Source: Vibrio ulleungensis | GTDB lineage: Bacteria > Pseudomonadota > Gammaproteobacteria > Enterobacterales > Vibrionaceae | Length of the DNA: 64,000 bases | Assembly (NCBI RefSeq): GCF_016900875.1 | Contig: NZ_JAFEUM010000006.1 | Location: 124,001-188,000, forward strand | Reading direction: 5' to 3' | Shown: positions 36,717 to 46,342 of the stretch, in pieces | Numbering within the stretch: position 1 is the first letter of the stretch | Layout of the letters: each line of letters begins with the position of its first letter | Translations under genes and position numbers: made by a program | Notes under the pieces: model-generated | The model's database searches: none | Seen by the model: the letters and a program-made list of their open reading frames with translations, nothing else | What the model was told of the DNA's origin: nothing

Positions 36717-38145
36717 TTGAGGAAATCCTATCTATATACTTAAAAGACAACCTTCTGACTAGCGCATGCATTCTAGCATTTGAAAAAAGTAAAAGTACGC
36801 TAGTGAGAACCCAAAACGGAGACATATACTCCAAAAAACTAAACACCTGATTATTGGCAGGCATATACAAAAACATAATTGCAAACAGCGGTAGCAGTGC
36901 CTTTGCAATAAAATTATTATCTTTCAACGCCAAATGGACGACATACGAAAAATAGTAGCCCAGCACTAACATCACCAGAATTACCCCATAAAATGAGACG
37001 TCATTGGCAAAGTAGCTGTAGGCAGAATGCCAAAAAATGTTTTCATCCCACGACTCGGTGATTTTACGCTGATAGGTTCTATCCCTAATGTCGAATCCCA
37101 AATCGTCTTCAAAAACGCGCTGCAAGAATACCGAATGTCCAACACCATAGGTCGACTCAAATGGCTCAGAGAGGGAAATAGACATACCCTTGTAGCCTTG
37201 CGCTATGTAAATCGATACTTTTTCATAAAAATCGTAGCCGACCCCATAGTACTCATCAACATCTCGATCAAACGTGACACCATACTCCCTCAAATAATCG
37301 AACGTTGCAGGCTTCTCACTCTCGACGGTTATAGTGTACAAAGAACTTCCTGATTTCACAGCATAAAACTGCCAGAATGAAAATAGGAAAATGAATACAA
37401 GTGACACCAAAATGCCTTTCCTGTTTCTAAGGCCAGAAAGCCCCCGATCTTGTTCCTGGGAAGATTTTCGGTCAAATGAAAGCAAAATAATTAACAGGCA
37501 AATAAATATGACAAAAAAGTAATAAAAGTTAATTGCGCTAAGACTCATTATGATGCCGCCAATGAGTGGAATGGTGGCAATAAGCACGCCTACGAATTTT
37601 TTACTTTTACTAAGTGCTGGCCAACGATACACAAGTAAAGGCACTAGTAAGTATTTGAATATGCTAAATAAAACTAAAGAGGCGGAAAGGATCTTGTTGC
37701 CTTTGTACTCTCCAGAAAACAGTTTTTCTGCGTACAAGAAGCGAGCTTCCCATGGCTGGAACAACCCAAGCTTAAAGCCTTGCCAAAGGTCTGTCCAAAC
37801 AAGCGTGTTCGACATCGTGACATTTTTAAATGAAATGACTGATCCGATGGCCGCCAGCAACATGATGCCCCAATAGTATTTATCTACTAAAGCGTTAAAA
37901 ATGGTGTGGTTTCTTGCTTCACCCTCACCTTTAATTCCTAGTTTCCCAAAATGAGCTAAGTAACCAATGACAAAAGCGATATGGTATCCCATTAGTAACA
38001 ATAGCAACTCAGTTGTATTGCTAAAGTTCCAATTTACAGGCCCCCAAAGTGCCAACAATATGGTGGCTACTAGGTATACTTCAACTAATAGTAATGGTAA
38101 TAGCAATTTAAAGCTGCCCAATTGCTCGCTTTTTGAATCGGACAT
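36697..38145 (-). CDS. wzy: Probable O-antigen polymerase (Wzy)
   Basis: This 482-residue protein has about 10-11 hydrophobic helices and a large periplasmic loop between about residues 265 and 385, which includes REYGVTFDRDVDEYYGVGYD and the segment AYSYFANDVSFYGVILVML. That layout, a long loop in the C-terminal half of a polytopic protein inside an O-antigen locus, is typical of Wzy. Wzy proteins are too divergent for a firm sequence match. It is unrelated to the EpsG-type polymerase at 16771. No wzz gene is visible in this locus. A 3-base gap separates its start from the upstream glycosyltransferase stop. Confidence 0.75.
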   Translation of the reverse strand: MSDSKSEQLGSFKLLLPLLLVEVYLVATILLALWGPVNWNFSNTTELLLLLMGYHIAFVIGYLAHFGKLGIKGEGEARNHTIFNALVDKYYWGIMLLAAIGSVISFKNVTMSNTLVWTDLWQGFKLGLFQPWEARFLYAEKLFSGEYKGNKILSASLVLFSIFKYLLVPLLVYRWPALSKSKKFVGVLIATIPLIGGIIMSLSAINFYYFFVIFICLLIILLSFDRKSSQEQDRGLSGLRNRKGILVSLVFIFLFSFWQFYAVKSGSSLYTITVESEKPATFDYLREYGVTFDRDVDEYYGVGYDFYEKVSIYIAQGYKGMSISLSEPFESTYGVGHSVFLQRVFEDDLGFDIRDRTYQRKITESWDENIFWHSAYSYFANDVSFYGVILVMLVLGYYFSYVVHLALKDNNFIAKALLPLFAIMFLYMPANNQVFSFLEYMSPFWVLTSVLLLFSNARMHALVRRLSFKYIDRISSNGIKLI

Positions 38146-38148
38146 AGC

Positions 38149-39144
38149 TTATTCCTTGTTTAATTTGGACATATATTGCTTGGTGTTTTTGACGATTAAT
38201 TGATAGTGTTGACTATGAGCTTCACTATTAATATTGAGCTTAATCATTGATCTTATGATTTTTGGGGAGTGATACAATAACCTTCCGAGATAAGCGTAGT
38301 AGTTCAAATTCAATAGTTTAGCTTTTACGCCATTTAAACGATAGCAAAACAGCCTGTTTCGCAACATAAATCGGCCTATAGCGCTTGGGTCTATACTTTC
38401 TAGAAACTTAAACACATCTTCTTTATCTTGGTTATATTTTTCGTTTGCTACCAAATAGATAGAACCACTGGTTCGTCGGTAGTACACGTAAACTTTGCCA
38501 ACGGTTAAAAATTTCACTTTGTCATAGATTGATGACAAAAAGGCCATCATAGGGAAGTCTTCTGTTACGCGAAACTTCCTAATAAATTTGAATCCTTCGT
38601 CATGCTTGATGAACTTATTTTGATAAATAAGACTGGGTGTGTTGATTACGCTAATACCCTTTATTTTGGATAACAGAGTACTATTTTCATAAATGTGCTG
38701 AGTAGCGTATATGTTCATTATTAGTGCGCGTGATTCTATTAGTTCACCCTCAACCAACAATAATGGAAGTCCAGTAACAAATTCGTTCTTATCTATAAGC
38801 TTAGCTTCTTCGAATATATTTTCATAAGAGTAAACATCATCGCCAGCAAGTAGTTTAAATGGTTCATTGCCAATATGCTCCCACATACTGGTGAAGCTTT
38901 TGCCTACACCTCTATTGACCCCATCACCAAGTACCGTTACGTCCGAGAACAAAACAGAATTATGCGCAAGCCAGGTGTTGATCAGTTCCACGCTAGAGTC
39001 TTTAGAACCATCGTCTGAGACAACAAGGTTTATATTAAGACCTTTCCCATAATTGAGTATTTGGTATTTGATACTTTCTAGGTGTTCTATAATATAGTCA
39101 GCATGATTATAAACCAGTACCGTAAACGTAAAATCTATTTTCAT
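38149..39144 (-). CDS. Family 2 glycosyltransferase
   Basis: This 331-residue GT-A protein begins MKIDFTFTVLVYNHADYIIE, followed by LVVSDDGSKDSSVELINTWL (about 41-60), GVNRGVGKSFTSMW and LLAGDDVYSYE (about 95-105), the usual nucleotide- and metal-binding signatures. The C-terminal 90 residues are basic and probably associate with the membrane. It would add a sugar to the O-antigen repeat unit; which one is unknown. It overlaps the upstream gene by 4 bases and lies just upstream of wzy. Confidence 0.85.
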   Translation of the reverse strand: MKIDFTFTVLVYNHADYIIEHLESIKYQILNYGKGLNINLVVSDDGSKDSSVELINTWLAHNSVLFSDVTVLGDGVNRGVGKSFTSMWEHIGNEPFKLLAGDDVYSYENIFEEAKLIDKNEFVTGLPLLLVEGELIESRALIMNIYATQHIYENSTLLSKIKGISVINTPSLIYQNKFIKHDEGFKFIRKFRVTEDFPMMAFLSSIYDKVKFLTVGKVYVYYRRTSGSIYLVANEKYNQDKEDVFKFLESIDPSAIGRFMLRNRLFCYRLNGVKAKLLNLNYYAYLGRLLYHSPKIIRSMIKLNINSEAHSQHYQLIVKNTKQYMSKLNKE

Positions 39145-40004
39145 CGTAGAACTCGTTTTACTTTAGACATTACGCCTCTGAGAAGCGGTATAAGCGCTCT
39201 GGGACCAACCATCCTCAATCCAAGGAGCATAAAATCGATCTTCCATTTTAAGCTATATTTTCCTTCCGACAGTGATTCACTGGCGTATCCCCGAATTAAC
39301 GGGTCGAGCTGTAAATTATATTTTTGTATCGCAGGATCGCAAACCTTCTCAACCCACTTTCCTCTGCGTATAGCCCCACCTAACTGATACTGATAAATAA
39401 AGGTATTTTCACAGTCTTGTTCTGCACAATAGTATTCATATTTATCGCCGTAGGCTCGAACAGAACCAAAAAACTCCCACGCCCAAGGGGAATCAATTTT
39501 TCCGGTCACTTCTTCTAAAGCACTTTTTCGCCAGATTGCAGGGCAAGAATTCACTTTATAATCTGTTGTTTTTCCGAGCTTCCTGAAACCTTCGTATCCT
39601 TGGCTCGACTCACCAGGAATATTATTAAAATAGAATGCCGCGATATTTTGGTTAGCTTCAAGTAACGTTAAACAGTGATTTAGTTTTGTTTCATTAACTT
39701 CGCCCTCAAGGATAAAGTCATCAAAAAGTGTCACGACATACTCTTTATCCACCTGAGAGAGGACATGTAATAAGCGGTCTCCCCATGAAGCGGCTTGATA
39801 GTCGCCACAATAATTACGTGTATTAATGTTGAGACCACTAAATACGGTTGTTTTTGTTTCAGTATTTAGAATGATTTCTAGGTCGCAATGCTTCCAATGA
39901 TCAGCAAGTGCGCTGAAAAACATTTCCCATACATCTTCATACGCGTCACAAGATTGCACGAGTAATACACATGAGTTTGCCAGTGTCGAAGTGTTGTTAT
40001 TCAT
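39141..40004 (-). CDS. Putative glycosyltransferase-like protein of O-antigen locus
   Basis: This 287-residue protein lacks a textbook GT2 N-terminus but has CVLLVQSCDAYEDVWEMFFS, DLEIILNTETK and YVVTLFDDFILEGEV (about 90-104), where LFDDF could serve as a DxD-like metal site, then CPAIWRKSALEEV (about 155-167). This arrangement occurs in uncharacterised proteins of polysaccharide loci and suggests a divergent GT-A fold. I do not recognise a named family with certainty. It lies between the ABC flippase (11-base gap) and a GT2 gene it overlaps by 4 bases. Confidence 0.62.
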   Translation of the reverse strand: MNNNTSTLANSCVLLVQSCDAYEDVWEMFFSALADHWKHCDLEIILNTETKTTVFSGLNINTRNYCGDYQAASWGDRLLHVLSQVDKEYVVTLFDDFILEGEVNETKLNHCLTLLEANQNIAAFYFNNIPGESSQGYEGFRKLGKTTDYKVNSCPAIWRKSALEEVTGKIDSPWAWEFFGSVRAYGDKYEYYCAEQDCENTFIYQYQLGGAIRRGKWVEKVCDPAIQKYNLQLDPLIRGYASESLSEGKYSLKWKIDFMLLGLRMVGPRALIPLLRGVMSKVKRVLR

Positions 40005-40015
40005 TCATTGTCTGG

Positions 40016-41824
40016 CTAAGCATGTTCAGCCATCTCCCTAAACAGTTCATTTCTATTATATAAGTCTTTATAAGTACCGGAATCTGTAACTGTACCTTTA
40101 TCTAAAAAGTAGATAATGTCACACTTCTCGACAGTTTTTAGTCGGTGCGCAATCATTATGATTGTTTTACTGCCACTAAAATCAGCAATCGCATCCATTA
40201 TTAGCTTTTCGGTTATGCCATCTAGTGCACTAGTTGCTTCGTCAAAAACAAGCACGGATGCATTTTGATACAACGACCTCGCTATGCCGATTCTTTGACG
40301 CTGGCCGCCTGATAGTTGTACGCCTCTTTCCCCGACCTTAGTTTTGACACCATTGGGTAGTTGGGAAACAAACTCTTCTAGTCTGGATAGTTTTAACGCG
40401 TAATTCACTCGGTCATAGTCTATTTCACTATCCAGTAGCCCAAATGCAACGTTCTCGGCTATAGAACCTTCGCTTAAGAATATCGTCTGGGGAACATAAC
40501 CAATAACATTTTGCCATGTGCGCATGTTATTTTGGTCTACATGTTGGTTGTCGACGAGTAGTTTTCCATTGTCGGGATGAATTAAGCCAAGCAGAATATC
40601 TATTGCAGTCGATTTACCTGAGCCCGAAGAGCCAACGATACCGACGGTCTGGTTTACAGGAAAAGTCATATTGAGCTTAGACAGCGCGAGTGTGCTCTTA
40701 TTTGGGTATGAAAAGTCTACTTGCTGGAGCGAGATACTTTCTTTAGGCTCAAGTCGTTGCTCCTCATTAGTCATTGGCGTCGATGTTGTTGCTTTTTCAC
40801 TCTGTTTTGATGCTATTAGTTCAGGTCTAATTTCTTCAAATGCCGCGATATTACCCTTAATTAGGGCTATACTCGCATAAATCTGTTGTACAGCGGGCAA
40901 TAATTTGAGTCCTGCCAACGCGTAAACTGCTAAGAGCGGTAATATCGCGCTTAAGTCTCCATCATGAGTTTTAAGTAGGACCAAAATCAATCCAATCATT
41001 GCACCAAAGGCAATAAACTCCATAAGATATCTAGGAGCAATACTTAACGCGTTGTTTTGTCCATTAGCTTCAGCAAAAGTCACGCCGCTCTCTTCGAAGT
41101 GTTTAATAAAGTTTCTACTTCGATTTAACAATAGTACGTCTCGGATACCGCCAAACCCCTCGTTCATTAGGCGAAAGCGAAGTACTGAATTGTCCGATAT
41201 ATCTTCTCCGTTTTTCTTCAGGCGCGCTTTAATGGTGCGATAAAGCCCAACGTAGGCTAAGAAGAAGATTAAAAACCCAGAAAAGGCAACTGCAGGGTTG
41301 TAGGCGAAAATAACTATCACGATACAGATGGCAAGTACAACACGTGCATTCATCTGTATAAGTGGCAATATGACCTGACTAGTAATCCTGATTGATTCGG
41401 TAGATACCTGTTTAATTAGTTGCGCACTGCTTCCGCTAGAGTGAAATAGCCAGTCTTGTTTTAAGTAATGGCGATATAAGCGGTCAGAGATTTCGGTACC
41501 AATTTTAAACGCAAATATGGACAGTAACCATGTTGTTACCATAGATACAATGGAAGCAAGCCCCAGCGCGACTAACACTCCTATACCAACCAAAAACAGA
41601 AAATCGTACGGACTTTCAGATTGAGTATATGCATACAATGAGGCCAAAACGCTGTTTTTTTCAATCAGCGAAATGTCACCCACTAACGCCATAAAAGGGC
41701 CAATGGATGCTATGCCTACCACTTCAAGTAACGCCATTGCGATCACTAATACCTGAAGAAGATAAAATTTCTTTCTTTGGCTAGGTGTTAAGAGCGAAAA
41801 AAGTTCGCGTATTAGCCTTAGCAT
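40016..41824 (-). CDS. ABC-type lipid-linked oligosaccharide flippase (PglK-like)
   Basis: This 602-residue half-transporter has six N-terminal membrane helices (about 15-320) fused to an ATPase domain with Walker [10 protein letters not shown] (about 398-406), signature LSGGQRQR (about 499-506), Walker [14 protein letters not shown] (about 518-530) and the switch AHR. The type I exporter fold plus an O-antigen context with DegT, fdt and wzy genes fits PglK/Wzk, which flips undecaprenyl-diphosphate-linked glycans. MsbA-like lipid export is an alternative. There is no Wzx in this leftward locus, so this is the best flippase candidate. It overlaps the aminotransferase gene by 7 bases. Confidence 0.85.
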   Translation of the reverse strand: MLRLIRELFSLLTPSQRKKFYLLQVLVIAMALLEVVGIASIGPFMALVGDISLIEKNSVLASLYAYTQSESPYDFLFLVGIGVLVALGLASIVSMVTTWLLSIFAFKIGTEISDRLYRHYLKQDWLFHSSGSSAQLIKQVSTESIRITSQVILPLIQMNARVVLAICIVIVIFAYNPAVAFSGFLIFFLAYVGLYRTIKARLKKNGEDISDNSVLRFRLMNEGFGGIRDVLLLNRSRNFIKHFEESGVTFAEANGQNNALSIAPRYLMEFIAFGAMIGLILVLLKTHDGDLSAILPLLAVYALAGLKLLPAVQQIYASIALIKGNIAAFEEIRPELIASKQSEKATTSTPMTNEEQRLEPKESISLQQVDFSYPNKSTLALSKLNMTFPVNQTVGIVGSSGSGKSTAIDILLGLIHPDNGKLLVDNQHVDQNNMRTWQNVIGYVPQTIFLSEGSIAENVAFGLLDSEIDYDRVNYALKLSRLEEFVSQLPNGVKTKVGERGVQLSGGQRQRIGIARSLYQNASVLVFDEATSALDGITEKLIMDAIADFSGSKTIIMIAHRLKTVEKCDIIYFLDKGTVTDSGTYKDLYNRNELFREMAEHA

Positions 41825-42924
41825 TGCTGATAACCGTTGATTAGATTGATGATGTCTGTAACGTCACTTTCTGACAAAGTTGGGTCTATTGGCAAGCTGA
41901 CAATTTCTGCGTGAATCGTTTCTGTCAAAGGCAAGCTTTGGTGGCCAAACTCCTGATAGGCTTTTTGTTTGTGAGGCGGAATTGGGTAATGAATAGAGAC
42001 CTGGACATCATGGCTTAACAGAAATTGCATAAAGTGTGCTCTATCTTTTACTCTTACAACAAAAAGATGGAATACATGATGTTCGTTGTTTGACCACTTT
42101 GGTAACGCTACAAGATGATTGTCGATTTCGTTGGAATAGCGTTGTGCAATGTGTTGGCGCTTGTGTGTGTCACTAGCTAAGTGGTTAAGCTTTGTGCGCA
42201 ACATTGCTGCTTGAATCTCATCAAGTCTGGAGTTAACACCTTTGTATTCATTTTCATACTTTTGCACCGACCCATAATTACGTAGTGCCATTAATACCTC
42301 GGCAAGTTGGTCATCGTCAGTGGTAATTGCACCACCGTCGCCAAGAGCACCTAAATTTTTGCCTGGGTAGAAGCTGAATCCACTGGCGTTGCCCCACGAA
42401 CCTGCCTTTTTACCATTAATGCTAGCACCATGAGCCTGAGCGCAGTCTTCTAATACCAACAAGTTGTGCTTTTTCGCAATGGTACACAGTTCATCCATTG
42501 GGGAGATTAAACCGTACAAGTGTACAGGTAAAATCACTTTAGTCTTTGAGGTAATGGCGGCTTCGACAGTGGTACCACGTAAATTGTAACTGTGCTCATC
42601 AGGTTCAACTAAAACCGGGGTTAATTCGTTTTCTGTAATGGCGAGCAATGATGCGATATAGGTGTTGGCAGGAACGATGACCTCGTCACCACTCTCAATG
42701 AACCCTAACTCTTTCCAAGCACGTAAAACTAAAGTTAATGCATCAAGACCGTTGGCAACGCCAATGGCATGCTTTGTCCCACAAAATGCGGCAAACTCTT
42801 GTTCAAACTGAGTTAGTTCTGTGCCCATGATATACCACCCCGAGTCGATTACTCGTGTGCATGCATCAATAAGCTCTTGGCGGTATTGAGCGTTTATGGA
42901 CTTTAGATCTAAAAATTTAGGCAT
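41818..42924 (-). CDS. fdtB: dTDP-3-keto-6-deoxyhexose aminotransferase (DegT/DnrJ/EryC1 family)
   Basis: This 368-residue PLP enzyme has a standard sugar-aminotransferase pattern: [16 protein letters not shown] (about 56-71), [24 protein letters not shown] (about 158-168) and [17 protein letters not shown] with the PLP-binding Lys (about 184-200). The best-fitting subgroup is FdtB/QdtB, which acts at C3, because its neighbours encode the FdtA-type 3,4-ketoisomerase and an acetyltransferase. It would give dTDP-3-amino-3,6-dideoxyhexose. It begins one base from the acetyltransferase stop, indicating tight coupling. Confidence 0.9.
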   Translation of the reverse strand: MPKFLDLKSINAQYRQELIDACTRVIDSGWYIMGTELTQFEQEFAAFCGTKHAIGVANGLDALTLVLRAWKELGFIESGDEVIVPANTYIASLLAITENELTPVLVEPDEHSYNLRGTTVEAAITSKTKVILPVHLYGLISPMDELCTIAKKHNLLVLEDCAQAHGASINGKKAGSWGNASGFSFYPGKNLGALGDGGAITTDDDQLAEVLMALRNYGSVQKYENEYKGVNSRLDEIQAAMLRTKLNHLASDTHKRQHIAQRYSNEIDNHLVALPKWSNNEHHVFHLFVVRVKDRAHFMQFLLSHDVQVSIHYPIPPHKQKAYQEFGHQSLPLTETIHAEIVSLPIDPTLSESDVTDIINLINGYQQC

Positions 42925-42925
42925 T

Positions 42926-43384
42926 TTATTTCTCGATATATCGAATTACTTTTGACGGGTTTCCTGCTACGACGGCATTAGCTGGGACATCAGCAAGCAC
43001 CACTGAGCCAGCACCAACCATTGCGTTTTCACCAATGGTTAACCCAGGCAATATGGTCGCATTTGCACCAATTGATGCCCCTTTTTTAATGACGATTTTG
43101 GGAAATGAATCAGGGTATACTTTTGAGCGAGGAAACTTATCGTTGGTAAATGTCACACTAGGCCCAATAAATACGTCGTCCTCAATAACAGTACCATCCC
43201 AAAGGTACACGCCAGATTTAATGGTGACCCTATGACCAATTTCTACATCATTCTCAATAAGTGTATGAGCGCAAACATTGCAATTTTCACCTATTTTGGC
43301 ACCCGGAAGGACGACCGAAAATTGCCAAATAGTAGTGCCTTTTCCAATATTCTTACTTTGCACATCACTAAGAGTATGAATCAT
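42926..43384 (-). CDS. Left-handed beta-helix sugar N-acetyltransferase (FdtC-like)
   Basis: This 152-residue protein is built of hexapeptide repeats: [20 protein letters not shown] (about 32-51), [48 protein letters not shown] (about 107-126) and [20 protein letters not shown]. The short form equals the N-terminal half of WxcM-type fusions and the size of FdtC of dTDP-Fuc3NAc synthesis; QdtC enzymes are usually longer. It would acetylate the 3-amino group using acetyl-CoA. It overlaps fdtA by 4 bases (ATGA type). The short size is the main reason for preferring Fuc3NAc over Qui3NAc. Confidence 0.85.
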   Translation of the reverse strand: MIHTLSDVQSKNIGKGTTIWQFSVVLPGAKIGENCNVCAHTLIENDVEIGHRVTIKSGVYLWDGTVIEDDVFIGPSVTFTNDKFPRSKVYPDSFPKIVIKKGASIGANATILPGLTIGENAMVGAGSVVLADVPANAVVAGNPSKVIRYIEK

Positions 43385-43788
43385 TGTGCCTCCGCGATCT
43401 TAACAAACTCATCGTAGTCGCGTATGTAGTCTGCTTCATCATATAGATCACTTGCAATAACCATCAAAATACAATCTTCAGAAAAATCATGCATCTCCCG
43501 CCACTTAAGGCCTTTTATGTGAAGGCCAACGTTGGGTGAATCTAAAACAACTTGTTCTTTGTTTGTTCCGTCATCAATGATAAACGTCACACTCCCTTTT
43601 AAGCAAATGGCCAGTTGTTCTAAATTATAGTGTGCATGAAACCCTCTTGAGACTCCTGATTGAGTATCAAAAATGTAATAGACACGCTTCACCTCAAAAG
43701 GAATATTCTTATTTGCCTCTATTGCGATGAGGCTACCTCTATCATCGCCCATGATAGTAAAATCAATTAAATTGATTAGTTGTTGCAT
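43381..43788 (-). CDS. fdtA: dTDP-4-keto-6-deoxyglucose 3,4-ketoisomerase (cupin)
   Basis: This 135-residue cupin has [20 protein letters not shown] (about 15-34), [20 protein letters not shown] (about 36-55) with the metal/catalytic His pair, and [12 protein letters not shown], all typical of FdtA/QdtA/WxcM C-terminal domains. It isomerises dTDP-4-keto-6-deoxyglucose to a 3-keto sugar, the substrate of the aminotransferase. Gluco or galacto outcome cannot be told with certainty from sequence. It starts immediately downstream of rmlA, which with rmlB provides its substrate. Confidence 0.92.
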   Translation of the reverse strand: MQQLINLIDFTIMGDDRGSLIAIEANKNIPFEVKRVYYIFDTQSGVSRGFHAHYNLEQLAICLKGSVTFIIDDGTNKEQVVLDSPNVGLHIKGLKWREMHDFSEDCILMVIASDLYDEADYIRDYDEFVKIAEAQ

Positions 43789-44655
43789 TTATCCCTCCAG
43801 CAAGCCTAATAGGTATTGGCCGTAATCGTTTTTTTTAAGGCTATTGCCTGCTTCTCGCAGTTGTGAATTATTTAGCCAACCTTGTCTCCATGCAATTTCT
43901 TCTAAGCAAGCCACTTTGAGACCTTGCACGTTTTCTATGGTCTCTACAAATGATGAAGCTTGATGAAGGCTAGCATGTGTACCGGTATCTAGCCATGCGA
44001 ATCCACGCCCGAGCAACTCAACATTTAGCTCATCATTTTGAAGGTACATGTCATTCAAAGACGTAATTTCTAACTCTCCACGATGCGATGGTTTGACTTT
44101 TTTGGCCAACTCTACGACTTGATTGTCATAAAAGTAAAGACCTGTAACGGCATAGTTAGATTTTGGTATAACGGGTTTCTCTTCAATTGATTTTGCTTTC
44201 ATGTTGTCGTCAAATTCAACCACACCAAAGCGTTCTGGGTCCTTAACTTGATATCCAAACACGGTCGCTCCATTGGGTCGCTGTGCTGCACGTTGCAAAA
44301 TGGGACTAAAGCCTTGACCGTAAAAAATGTTATCACCCAGCACTAAGCAAACGGATTCCTTACCGATGAATTGTTCACCAATAATAAATGCTTGTGCGAG
44401 TCCATCGGGTGTCGGTTGCTCGGCGTATTCCAAATTGATTCCAAACTGAGAGCCATCGCCAAGCAGACGAACAAATCCGTTTTTATCTTCGGGTGTTGTG
44501 ATTAATAAAATGTCTTTTATCCCGGCAAGCATCAACACGGATAAGGGATAGTAAATCATTGGTTTATCATAAACGGGCAATAACTGTTTAGATATTCCTC
44601 TAGTAATGGGGTAGAGACGAGTACCTGAACCGCCCGCTAAAATAATACCTTTCAT
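43789..44655 (-). CDS. rmlA: Glucose-1-phosphate thymidylyltransferase (O-antigen locus copy)
   Basis: This 288-residue RmlA shows [52 protein letters not shown] and [13 protein letters not shown]. It is a clear paralogue of the cassette copy at 24595 but with many substitutions, so not a recent duplicate. Here dTDP-glucose is used for the 3-acetamido-3,6-dideoxyhexose path (RmlA, RmlB, FdtA, FdtB, acetyltransferase) rather than rhamnose, as no rmlC or rmlD is present in this locus. fdtA begins one base after its stop. Confidence 0.97.
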   Translation of the reverse strand: MKGIILAGGSGTRLYPITRGISKQLLPVYDKPMIYYPLSVLMLAGIKDILLITTPEDKNGFVRLLGDGSQFGINLEYAEQPTPDGLAQAFIIGEQFIGKESVCLVLGDNIFYGQGFSPILQRAAQRPNGATVFGYQVKDPERFGVVEFDDNMKAKSIEEKPVIPKSNYAVTGLYFYDNQVVELAKKVKPSHRGELEITSLNDMYLQNDELNVELLGRGFAWLDTGTHASLHQASSFVETIENVQGLKVACLEEIAWRQGWLNNSQLREAGNSLKKNDYGQYLLGLLEG

Positions 44656-44733
44656 TAATTAATACCTTTCGAAGTTGATGGTCCGCACTTAGGTTTAAGC
44701 CCAATAAATAGATTCACGCACTCTTGCAAGCCG

Positions 44734-45792
44734 CTATTGACCTAAGCGTTCTCGGTTATAAGATCCATCAAGTACTCGCTTCCACCATACTTCATTGCTT
44801 AAATACCATTGGACGGTTTTGCGAAGCCCAGACTCAAATGTTTCTTTTGGTACCCAGCCGAGGTTTCGTTCAATTTTGGACGCGTCGATAGCGTACCTTA
44901 CGTCGTGTCCTGGTCGATCGGAGACAAAAGTAATTAAATCCTCATATCGTTCTACACCAGAAGGCTTATTTGGTACTAGCTCCTCAAGTAGCTGACAGAT
45001 TGCCCTTACAACATCAATATTGGCTTTCTCATTGTGGCCACCAATATTGTAAGTTTCGCCAATTTCGCCATCGGCCAAAACTTTGCAAAGTGCGCGTGCA
45101 TGGTCCTCAACATAGAGCCAATCTCTTACTTGCAAGCCACTGCCATAAACTGGAAGAGGCTTACCTTCAATGGCATTAAGAATGACCAGAGGGATAAGCT
45201 TTTCAGGAAAGTGATAAGGGCCATAGTTATTAGAACAATTGGTTACTAATACCGGAAATCCGTAAGTTCTACCCCAAGCTCTAACTAAGTGATCCGAGCC
45301 AGCCTTACTGGCAGAATAGGGGCTGCTTGGCTCATACGCAGTGTGTTCGGTAAAAAGCTCGTTGGTACCTTCCAAATCACCGTAAACTTCATCAGTAGAA
45401 ATATGGTGGAATCGAAACGACGCTTGCTTTTCTGCAGACAATTTTTTCCAATACTGACGAGACACTTCAAGCATATTGAAGGTGCCAACTAAATTGGTTT
45501 GAATGAAATCGGCTGGACCATCTATAGAACGATCCACGTGTGACTCAGCAGCCAAGTGCATAACAGCATCGGGTTGATGCTCTTTCAATACTTTTTCTAA
45601 CGCAGCAAAGTCGCAAATATTAACATGCTCAAAAGAATACCGTTCATTTCCCTCTGCATTAGGGAGGGATTCTAAATTCCCGGCATAGGTCAAGGCATCG
45701 ACATTCACAATAAAGTCATTTGATTCGCGCAGTATATGACGGATTACTGCGCTTCCGATAAAACCCGCGCCACCACTGACTAATATTTTCAT
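44734..45792 (-). CDS. rmlB: dTDP-glucose 4,6-dehydratase (O-antigen locus copy)
   Basis: Start placed at the ATG at 45792, giving 352 residues and an N-terminus [20 protein letters not shown] as in all RmlB. The frame is open back to 45957 but that extension covers the predicted -10 element and two leader hairpins and has no family similarity. Motifs: [43 protein letters not shown] and [17 protein letters not shown]. It supplies dTDP-4-keto-6-deoxyglucose to FdtA. It is the first gene of the sugar operon, 78 bases upstream of rmlA, with its own promoter candidate. Confidence 0.95.
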   Translation of the reverse strand: MKILVSGGAGFIGSAVIRHILRESNDFIVNVDALTYAGNLESLPNAEGNERYSFEHVNICDFAALEKVLKEHQPDAVMHLAAESHVDRSIDGPADFIQTNLVGTFNMLEVSRQYWKKLSAEKQASFRFHHISTDEVYGDLEGTNELFTEHTAYEPSSPYSASKAGSDHLVRAWGRTYGFPVLVTNCSNNYGPYHFPEKLIPLVILNAIEGKPLPVYGSGLQVRDWLYVEDHARALCKVLADGEIGETYNIGGHNEKANIDVVRAICQLLEELVPNKPSGVERYEDLITFVSDRPGHDVRYAIDASKIERNLGWVPKETFESGLRKTVQWYLSNEVWWKRVLDGSYNRERLGQ

Positions 45793-45800
45793 AAAGTTAC

Positions 45801-45840
45801 TCTGATTTATCAGACTCTTTAGCTTCGAACTAACGTTCGA
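45801..45840 (-). promoter_or_regulatory. Two small hairpins in the rmlB leader
   Basis: In the leader just upstream of the rmlB start, TCTGAT-TT-ATCAGA (45801-45814) and TCGAAC-TAAC-GTTCGA (45825-45840) are perfect inverted repeats. The first lies 8-22 bases before the start codon and could cover the ribosome binding region. No known riboswitch class is recognised. A role in translation control is inference. Confidence 0.4.
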
Positions 45841-45897
45841 GTTAAAAGCAAAATTAATGAGTTTGATAAGACTATTTATCAAAACAAAACAGCCGAT

Positions 45898-45903
45898 ATT
45901 ATA
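45898..45903 (-). promoter_or_regulatory. Candidate -10 element for the leftward rmlB operon
   Basis: A perfect TATAAT is present on the leftward strand (45903-45898), about 105 bases upstream of the rmlB start. At 16-18 bases further upstream no good -35 hexamer is seen, so activator help would be needed if it is real. Confidence 0.4.
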
Positions 45904-46342
45904 CCTGAGTTGGGTTTCTATCGCGATAGTTTTAGGCTTGCTGTGCGTCACATGCAATTGAAGCCAAGGTGAATGCTCTTAACCAAACGAACAGTATAAG
46001 GCTTTATTCCCATTGTGAGTGCTAAACAAAAAATGAAACAGGTTGCAAGTGTCTAAATGAAATGCGGAACTAAGAAAAGCTAGAATTGTTTAACGCTGAC
46101 GAAATGTTGTTTAGGCGAGAAAGTAATGGGTGTTTTTAGCGTTAGCTGGCTAACTGTTATTAGGGGAAGGGTAAATGTCCTAGCGAAGCTAGACTAGTTG
46201 GTGAGGTATACTGTTAGAGGTTATTCACTCTCTCGAGAGTCACCACAAATGTGGTTTGGGCATAGTCTGCGACGGAAGGGGGACTATAGTTTTAGTCTAA
46301 TCAACTATAGGAACCACCCATCCAAGAGAGTACATATTGCCT
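45904..46342. other. Intergenic region between wecA and rmlB
   Basis: No gene is seen. It holds a palindrome GTTAGCTGGCTAAC (46141-46154) and an inverted repeat CTATAGTT/AACTATAG (46284-46310), the latter about 35 bases after the wecA stop but without a T-run. No ops element was found on the leftward strand, unlike in the wza operon. The region should contain the promoter of the sugar operon. Confidence 0.45.

Noticed and set aside
24595..44655. The two rmlA and two rmlB genes as a recent duplication
   Set aside because: The copies differ at many residues and in flanking genes; they look like independent inheritance with separate pathways, unlike the dehydratase repeats.
45793..45957. N-terminal extension of the second rmlB by 55 codons
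   Set aside because: The extension covers a TATAAT element and two hairpins, and all RmlB proteins begin at the MKILV position.
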